Source: Capsicum annuum
Taxonomy: Eukaryota; Streptophyta; Magnoliopsida; Solanales; Solanaceae
Length of the DNA stretch: 64,000 nucleotides
Direction: 5' to 3'
NCBI RefSeq assembly: GCF_002878395.1
Contig: NC_061120.1
Coordinates: 112,828,158-112,892,157 of the forward strand
Shown: piece after piece, positions 57,371-64,000 of the stretch
Layout of the letters: every line of letters begins with the position of its first letter
How positions within the stretch are numbered: the stretch's first letter is position 1
Notes under the pieces: model-generated
Told to the model about the DNA's origin: nothing
The model's input: the letters and a program-made list of their open reading frames with translations, nothing else
The model's database searches: none
Position numbers and translations under genes: made by a program

Positions 57371-58117
57371 TTATTTATAAGATATTGAGAATTTAGAAAA
57401 GTAAAAACATAATTTTAAATCATTTCTTTGGTCTCCACATCCCTCTTTTGAGGATGATATAGATTCCTTAACTTCACTGAAAACCCTTCTTTCGAAGATA
57501 GCCTTAGGTTTTATAGAGCTTGGAGACCCATCACGCCTATGTGGGTATTTGGAGTTTTCACCTATCAAATCCCTACAAAAATAGCATAGTAATAATAGAA
57601 GGAATACGATAGAATGGATGATAGAAAAAATGTAGTCTACAAAGTCTCAAGCTAAACCAAGAAAAATTGAGGAAGAAGGAATGCGATAGAATGGATGATA
57701 GAAAAATTAGGGTTTGAGTATTTTTTTCAAATTGGGATCAGCACGTGCAATTATAGTTTTGCCCTTGGGCTGAACATTTCTGCTAAGTCGCAATCACACA
57801 TGTCTGGCTGCAACCGCGTTTGATTTTTGGGATCATGGTTGATTGACCATCTCGACTAATTGTGACCATGTTCTATGTACCGCGACCGCAGTAATTGAGG
57901 CTAGTTCACTGCAGGTCTTCAGCTGCACATTTTATGCTCCCTTTTGATCATTTCAAGCTCCAATCCATAACTTTTTGCCTTTTCAACTCGTATACCTGCA
58001 AAGAGTGGATATTTAGTGCTTTAAATCACAATTATGACTCATTTACTCATTTGAGAAAAGGTAATATGCACTAAAACTAAGTGAGAATGAGTGGTAAAAT
58101 CACTACTCATTAACAAC
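57371..58117 (-). mobile_element. LTR of a minus-strand Tat-like element, 5' part
   Basis: On the minus strand the LTR starts at 58117 with TGTTAATGAGTAG, directly after 'cttaagttggag' and 'ttgcttgaggacaagcaa', the typical end of the 3' non-coding region. U3 carries CG-rich boxes at 57775-57905 ('accgcgaccgcag', 'gcaaccgcgtttg', 'gtcgcaatcaca'). A 32-bp direct repeat (57598-57629 and 57675-57706, 31 of 32 identical) follows. The frame 57568-57371 (65 residues, 'RRVFSEVKESISSSKEG') looks less random than its surroundings but I cannot assign it. The far end of the LTR is uncertain and may extend to about 56900. Confidence 0.55.
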
Positions 58118-59996
58118 TCCAACTTAAGCATTTGCTTGTCCTCAAGCAACATTACCTCTTTACCATGAGCCAAAATCATTTATGGCTTAATTTCCATACC
58201 GACCTCGACTTGATTCATAACCAAAAGTAGCCCATCGCGCATATGGTAGGCTAATTTGTCAACACCCCTCATCATAAAATGTAATAATCCAGGTTACATC
58301 AGACTTAAAAGAGCAATCAAACAACAAAAAACAACACTCTAGAAGTGGCTCACCTTTTGACTTCAAATAAACCATACTCTACTTGCCTCATTATCCAAGC
58401 AGTGACAAAAATCACTCACCTCAACTTCTTTGCATGCCTGTCTCACAAGAAAGAAAAATTTCACACACCAAACTACCGAACAAGTAACAAGGGATTTTAA
58501 GTACAAAATTCTCCCCTCACAAAAGAAATCTTAATGCTACCATAGGCTTGGCCCTATATTCAATCTCCACTACAAAGAAAGTAAATGGTCGGTGATCTCA
58601 AATTACTTTCTAAGTTCTTAACGTAGGTTCGGGTTAGGGTAGCATATCATTTAGAAAACTTGGTTACACCCTACACTGAATATTTACATCACGCTTTACA
58701 ATATTTACATCACGCTTTACAACACTCATACTTTCTACTAAGGTCCACTCTACTTTGTTTCTCTCTTTTCTTATGCCTACTTTTTGCCTCCTTTGTTCCC
58801 CACTTTCCTTTTACTTTCGTTTCCTTCCATTTTTGTGCATGACATCCTTTTGTTGAGTCCTTTTCTTTTTCTAAACATTTGTTTTCAACACTTTGGCACA
58901 TTTGGCATTTTCACTAATACTTTGTGGTCCCAAAATTACCTCCGTCAATTTTTATCACCCCAACTTAGGCTTTTAGCCTCATGTTGCATTTTTAAGTTCA
59001 AGGGAGGTATGGTTCAAAGAGGGATAAAAACAAAGGTTCATGGCTTATAATGAGTTTTGTCAAAGAAAGGTTTAAAAACTCAAAATTGGTACTAGGGATT
59101 ACAATTAAGCACGGGTAGGTTTTTTAGGATAGAGTGGGTTCCAAAATCACAGAGAGGGCCTAAGATCATTTCTCCAACAAAATACAATCAAAATTATTTT
59201 TTAAAGACTAATAAGGCAAGTTTTAAATAACACAAATATACAAGAGATGAATGTAATATTCTCATAACACGTTGCATGCAAAATTCGTTAAGGGAGCTCA
59301 AATGCCCCTCCCGATAGAAACAATCATGGAGTGTCTATTTCTTATCTACAAGTCAAAATCTATGAATCCACCAAAATAGAAAAAGAATTTATTACAACAT
59401 TGCTGATGTCTATGCCCTTGATTTTTCTAAAATTTTGGACGGAGAGGGTTTCTTGATTTTCCATAGCACCACACACATATTTATAACATATGGCGATGGG
59501 TACAATCAAAGCCTTAGCCTCATATCTTGGCTCAAGATAGGAACACTAACTATATGATTACTCATACTTCGCCAATGATGTATAAAGTGATCCCAATTTA
59601 CAAAACAAAATGCAACAGGTACCAGATTTCCCTTGCATTTTCCCATATTTATGCTATGGGTACATAGAATTCCCTTGTATAGTCGTCCCAACAACACTAA
59701 GATCCAGAACAAAATTTAAAGAACGTATAGAAAACTGGAAATAAAAGAAAAGCATGATAATCCATAAGACAAATAATATCTAAATCATCATCTCAAAACA
59801 ATATCATAAAAGAAATACTGTCTAGTATTAGATTTTCAAAACACTATGATTCAAGGGGCAACCCCCAACTAGATAAAATGCAGTGTCCCCACTGCATGCA
59901 CACTTAAGCAAGAGTAAGAAGTGTCTCCCTGAATCAACCTCAAGAGTTGCTCTCTCTAGCTGACTCTTTGCTGGTACCACCATTCTTGTCAACCGA
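58118..59996. other. 3' non-coding region of the minus-strand element
   Basis: Includes 'cttgtcctcaagcaa' (58137), the AGGCT/AGCCT hairpin (58967-58979) and 'ccccaacttaggc', comparable with the 3' regions of K and J. Several short open frames on both strands (58660-58842, 58784-59050, 59506-59712) show no domain. Confidence 0.5.
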
Positions 59997-61180
59997 CTAA
60001 TTAGCAGGGGCCTCATCATCACTATCTAGCTTTGAAGAAAGAAATTTCTCCTTTGGCTTGAGCACCTTAAAGATGCATTTTACTCTCTTCCATAACTTTT
60101 TAAAGAGCTTGTCTCTCTTTTTCTCTCTTCGTACCATCTACTCATATGATTGCTTGAGGTCCCTATGTGCTCTTACTAGGGCTGAGTACGCTCTCTCTAG
60201 GCTGGCAACAGTGGCTCCCTATTTTTGTTGCTCTTTAATGTACTTCTCATAGTCAGATTGTATTACATATGAATGATGGGTTGTAGAGGGCTCTCTTTTA
60301 CCCTAAGGTAATTTGGACACTAAATCCCTAACCACCCTCATTTGATCCAAAATATTATCGAGGTGATTCACTGATGAGGGTTTGCATACTACTGGGTTCT
60401 GCTGGGCTGCTTTGTCAGAATTTATCTTTATTTTCTTACTCTATCCTGGGGTACCCTCACTTTTGAATTTGAGTGGATAGATGATGGAGCCTGATGCCCC
60501 TAAGTATCTGCAGAATACATCTCTACCTCTACTCTTTTACAAAGTTCAGTGATAAAAGAAGGGAAAATTAGGTGTGTACCTCTATGGGTTTGGTGAAAGC
60601 TCAATTCTGATAAGATAATTTCTCCTACATTAAGAAGGATTCAAAATAAGATGCAATCCACCATTCGATCTCTGAAGTCTGTGACGTTGGTCATATGGGT
60701 GCAGGGTGATATTTGACTGAATATAATATTTAAACAAAGTTTGACCTCTGCTTTGAATTCCTTCATTAAAATGTTTTATTGGTAATGGACCAAGGCATAA
60801 AATGTTGCAATCCAGGTCCCAGGATCACATGGCCATTCATAAAACTGTCTTATGTCAGCATTTGGGAGCCTATACACAACATTCACCTTCTCTGCTCCAA
60901 AGTTTACCTGTTTATATCAAATTATCATTAAGGGGTTTGTGATAGAGACTATTCTGAGTTCATAGAACTCATGAACCCACTTCTCATTTGCGTCGCAGGG
61001 TTCTGGGGTAAATCATATTTACTAAATTGCAGCTAGTTTGGCATAGAATTCTAGAAGTTTCTCATCCACCTTTTCCAAGTTGATGCCCCTCCCAAGGAGT
61101 ATCTTAGTCTTGTGGAAATCATCATAATACAGTTGGAGGCATCGTGTGGTCATGAATTTGGTGTCATTAAAGTCTTCCAT
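59997..61180 (-). pseudogene. 'putative plant transposon protein' domain (PF20167-like), minus-strand element
   Basis: Probable start ATG at 61180 (MEDFNDTKF). In order: 'LGRGINLEKVDEKLLEFYAK', 'VNFGAEKVNVVYRLPNADI', 'RQFYEWPCDPGTWIATFY', 'EFKAEVKLCLNIIFSQISP', 'LLNVGEIILSEL', 'HLIFPSFITELCKRVEV' and a charged tail ending 'KLDSDDEAPAN' at a stop (59997). These are the core words of the plant-transposon-protein domain: a V-N-x-V-Y-x-L-P block, G-x-W, then P-S-x-I-T-x-L-C. About seven in-frame stops. A second, differently preserved member sits in the copia-like element at 13690-14900. Function unknown. Confidence 0.72.
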
Positions 61181-62224
61181 ATTTGGGGCTGATGATCTGT
61201 AAGCAATGTAACTCAGACCAATATTAGTTTTCTCAGAAGAAATAGATTCTATATCAAATAGATAAGCTCATGTGGTAGTGCCATGAGGATTTCAGGGGGA
61301 GCAAAAGAATGTGCAGAAATGTTACAAGTCTGCCATAACCTGTTCTTAGTTATGGTAATCTCAAAGTGATAATAACGATCATGGTTAAGCGATCACTATC
61401 ATCAGACCCGAGATCGCGGTACCTGAGACCAGGTTTTGACAGACTTTACACAATACCTCAAACATGGTTTCACTCTAAATTTTTTCTTAAAGTAAGAAGG
61501 ATAACACAATAAACTGTGAATTATAAGACTAGAGTATGTGATCCCAACCCCAAACATAAATAATTTGGACATGGAATATGTAGAGGCTTTCAAGCTCACA
61601 CATGGAACGCACTTCAATTTATGTGGTTTAATTATTAATTTTGGTTACTCAAGACTCCCCCACATAGTGTGCACACTATCTATAGCAGTGAACCACATAG
61701 AAATAAAAATTTAGAATGAATGTGAAAATACAAACACTAGTTCATAGTCTATATACAAATTACAAGACCAAATCATGCATTTTCATTCAAATCAAAGGAT
61801 TTTAGACAACTTACCATGTCAGTAAGTGCAATTTAAATGAGATGACCCTTGGTTATGCACTATAGGGCCAAAAAGAGTAGAAAAACATTTAAGAGAAAAT
61901 AAGAAAGGGGTAGGTGAACAGTGAGCAACTGGATAGTCATTTAAACTAATTTCATAGCAATCACGATCTTAGTCACTTGATCGCAATCACACGACCATAG
62001 AGATCGCGTTGACATGATCCATGACCACAGTAACTTAGACTAGAAATCTGATCCCTTGCCTTTCCTGTTCAGTCCCAAAATGCCAAATTCACACTTTTCT
62101 TCTTCAAATTTGATTAAAATTTTGGTGAGCACCACAGTCTCAAGGCTTATAAATGCATAAACAAAAGAAAATTTTATTCTACCATGCATAATTAAAAGGC
62201 TATATATGCCACTTTTTATGGCAT
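61181..62224. other. non-coding interval upstream of the domain pseudogene
   Basis: Contains 'agacccgagatcgcggtacc' (about 61404), CG boxes near 61960-62030 ('cacgatcttagtcacttgat', 'agagatcgcgttgac') that resemble the U3 boxes at 57775-57905, and a G-rich 'gtgggggagtc' on the minus strand at about 61655. It may hide a decayed LTR or leader separating two elements. No coding words. Confidence 0.4.
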
Positions 62225-62263
62225 GATGGGTGGCCTCCAATAGAGTGCTTAGTTTAAAGTCTT
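62225..62263 (-). other. conserved 39-nt non-coding motif, copy in L
   Basis: On the minus strand it begins 'aagactttaaactaag' and ends 'ggaggccacccatc'. Ungapped match to the copies in K and J. It overlaps the end of the last coding piece of element L. Confidence 0.6.
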
Positions 62264-63380
62264 AGCAAGACGCCCCTTCAACTTTCTTTTGTTATTCCAC
62301 TTAGACGATATGAATATCCATCCAAAATTTTGCTCAATATGTAATAAATAGCAGAGGGACAAAAGATTCAGATCTTCCAAGAAGATACTTGGAAGAGGTG
62401 AACCCATGGAAAGAAAGTTTTGAGCTCTCCATTTTAAAGATTTAAACCTTTTACACATCTTCGCATCAAACTTTCCTTTTAGCTTCTTGGGTAAAAGTGA
62501 GAACAACAATAGGCCATTTGATGGACTTTTGAAATTAAGCTTCTTGGGCTTTGATGGGTGGGGTTCCATCTTCTCCCATGGAATGTCAAAATATAGGAAT
62601 TATACTTCGTATCCCCAAAATCCATCATTTGTCTAGATGGATGGATTTTATCACATTCTCTAGGCATAATGCTGAAAAATGGGTTGAATGAGGTCCAGCC
62701 CTTAATTTTGGAATTTACTTCTTTATAGCACCTTCACCCTGAAATAAACTAGAGTCATTATAAGATATTTGCCTTGATCCTTCTTTTGACTCTACCATCA
62801 TATCTTTTATTTTTGCCTCTTTATTTTCATATGAGTTTGATGATTTGGATACCGCCAAGGAGTCTTCACTACCAAGCTCATCATTGTAACTTGGTTTATC
62901 TTCTTGGTGAACCTCCTATTGGGAAATAGGCAATTTTGTGATTGTTTCAATCTTTACTTCTTTGCTTATTTCCTCTAACTTGACACTTTGCCATGCCATT
63001 GTGTCGTGATGTATCTCTTCTATGTTCTCCCACGTTGCCTGTACCCGATCAAAAATATCTTGTAGTAATTCTCTAAAATCAATTAGTCTGGTATGTTTCT
63101 CCTTTATCTCTTTATCATAGAACCTATCAAACTCAGAAGAAGAACTAGCAACTTGGTTAGAATAATAAGGGGAAGGGGCATTTGGGCAATCATCCCTATG
63201 TCTATCTTGACTTCCACATGAAATGGAAAAAAGACTCTCTATCAGGTTTATATGGGGATTCCATATCTCTCTGGGAGCATAGTTACTATATTTCATGTAG
63301 TGTGGTATGTCACAATATAGACATAGGCTATCAATAGATGTGCTCCAACTGTCAAATTCATATGTGCCAGAAAGTGGCAT
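62250..63380 (-). pseudogene. element L protein, homologue of the element K Cys/His protein
   Basis: Start ATG 63380, 119 bp after the PBS (125 bp in K). The first open piece is 154 residues (to 62916). Cys20, Cys23 and His27 (CLYCDIPH), then Cys55, His61 and Cys65 (CGSQDRHRDDC), fall at exactly the residue numbers found in K; Cys32 and Cys52 of K are replaced. 'CPNAPSPYYSN' and 'SEFDRFY' match K. After a stop the frame continues with 'SYNDSSLFQGEG' (K: 'SYKDSSPILGEE'), and shifted frames give 'KLKGKFDAKMCKRFKSLKW' (K: 'RKFYAKLGKRFNCSKC'). Open pieces: 62667-62479 and 62569-62249. Function unknown; possibly a nucleocapsid-like protein. Confidence 0.72.
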
Positions 63381-63498
63381 AGCAAAAAGTCAAATAAAAT
63401 AAAAAGCTACATACAAAAGAAAATCACAAACACTTATAAACATGTTTGAATTAAAACAAGTAACTAAATTTCCAAACTAACTTTATACGCCAAATTAT

Positions 63499-63516
63499 TC
63501 CCCGGCCATGGCTCCA
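63499..63516 (-). other. primer-binding site (tRNA-Asp), element L
   Basis: The minus strand reads 'tggagccatggccgggga', 15 of 18 identical to TGGCGCCGTTGCCGGGGA. Sets minus orientation. Confidence 0.88.
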
Positions 63517-63521
63517 TTTTT

Positions 63522-64000
63522 GATAATGCTCAACTAACACGTCAATTTGAGTGCAAGGCAGTTGTCATCAATATATTTACCCAACTTTGGAGTCGGGGTT
63601 GAATCCATGAGGAACAATGTTAGTGGCATTCAAATTAATTGGAAATGATAGTTACGAGTTAAATTCAAACAAAGGGTACAAAAGGTAAAATAGGGGAGGT
63701 GAGATCCTACACTAATGTTTCTTTTTGGGATTTCTAGTATAAATTCAACGCTACGAATAATTAGAGTTTTAACAATTATGCACGGATCTTGGTATTATGC
63801 ATTATTAAGGGAGTGACATGTGGGTGTTAGTCATCAACATCAATTTAGTAAGTCAAATATGGATAGGATTGGTTATACATATTGATTCTAGTCTTTCAAC
63901 AAAACACCTTTCACCCATTGAACCTTTAGAATACCTAATGGATGTGTTCAACAATTATTAACCATAACCTCAGTCAAGGCATCCCTATTTCTAGGATGAC
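63522..64000 (-). mobile_element. 5' LTR of element L (3' part; runs off the window)
   Basis: On the minus strand it shares with the K LTR 'tttgtttgaatttaact', 'cattgttcctc' followed by 'tggattcaa', 'ccaaagttgggtaa' and 'ctgccttgcact', ending 'attatca' by the PBS. Same family as K, a different copy. The rest of the LTR is beyond 64000. Confidence 0.85.

Overview
The window is plant nuclear DNA made almost entirely of decayed, nested LTR retrotransposons. I found no intact host gene, rRNA, tRNA, CRISPR array or organellar insert. The Ty3/gypsy lineages (Tekay/Del-like and Athila/Tat-like), the plant tRNA primer-binding sites (initiator Met and Asp) and the 'putative plant transposon protein' domains look like pericentromeric heterochromatin of a dicot. 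The wording of the LTRs and leaders is most like Solanaceae (pepper, tomato or potato type); that is recognition from memory, not a database result. Nearly all long reading frames are fragments of retrotransposon genes carrying stops and frameshifts.

Layout, left to right. 1-2459: 3' part of a Tekay-like LTR (LTR-D) with two minisatellites. About 2641-5287: LTR-C, followed by a Met PBS and the gag-protease-RT-RNase H of element C (5482-19100). C is interrupted by a 3.66 kb lone LTR (LTR-H, 6517-10177, near-perfect target duplication) and by a minus-strand copia-like non-autonomous element (12394-18854) that carries gag plus a plant-transposon-protein domain but no pol. At about 19.1 kb the RNase H end of C is fused to the gag/protease of a second Tekay-like element, A. 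A is split by a 9.4 kb coding-poor LARD-like element (19539-28943, duplication ATTAT) and resumes at 28944 with RT, RNase H and integrase.

A's integrase is split by a 16.5 kb Athila/Tat-like element J (31835-48352, duplication GTATT). J holds only gag and protease. J's gag is split by the non-autonomous element K (33973-40341, duplication ACACT), and J's right LTR is split by a solo LTR, G (45276-47808, duplication ATAGA); J's left LTR preserves the empty site for G. A ends at about 48.8 kb in LTR-B (48818-51474), which also serves as the 5' LTR of element B (gag, protease, start of RT). B is cut at 54014 by LTR-E (54015-56650) with its PBS and leader. From about 56.9 kb to the right edge everything reads on the minus strand: an LTR piece, a plant-transposon-protein pseudogene (59997-61180) and the start of a K-family element (ORF 63380-62250, Asp PBS, LTR running off the window).

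Nothing here works as a pathway. What the pieces share is retrotransposition architecture: LTR promoters with TATA boxes and repeated palindromic upstream modules, primer sites, polypurine tracts, and partial gene sets that would need enzymes supplied in trans. The best candidates for something undescribed are the K/L family, whose only protein has two Cys/His clusters at identical residue numbers in both copies; a 39-nt non-coding motif present in three elements; and the recurrence of the plant-transposon-protein domain in two unrelated LTR elements.
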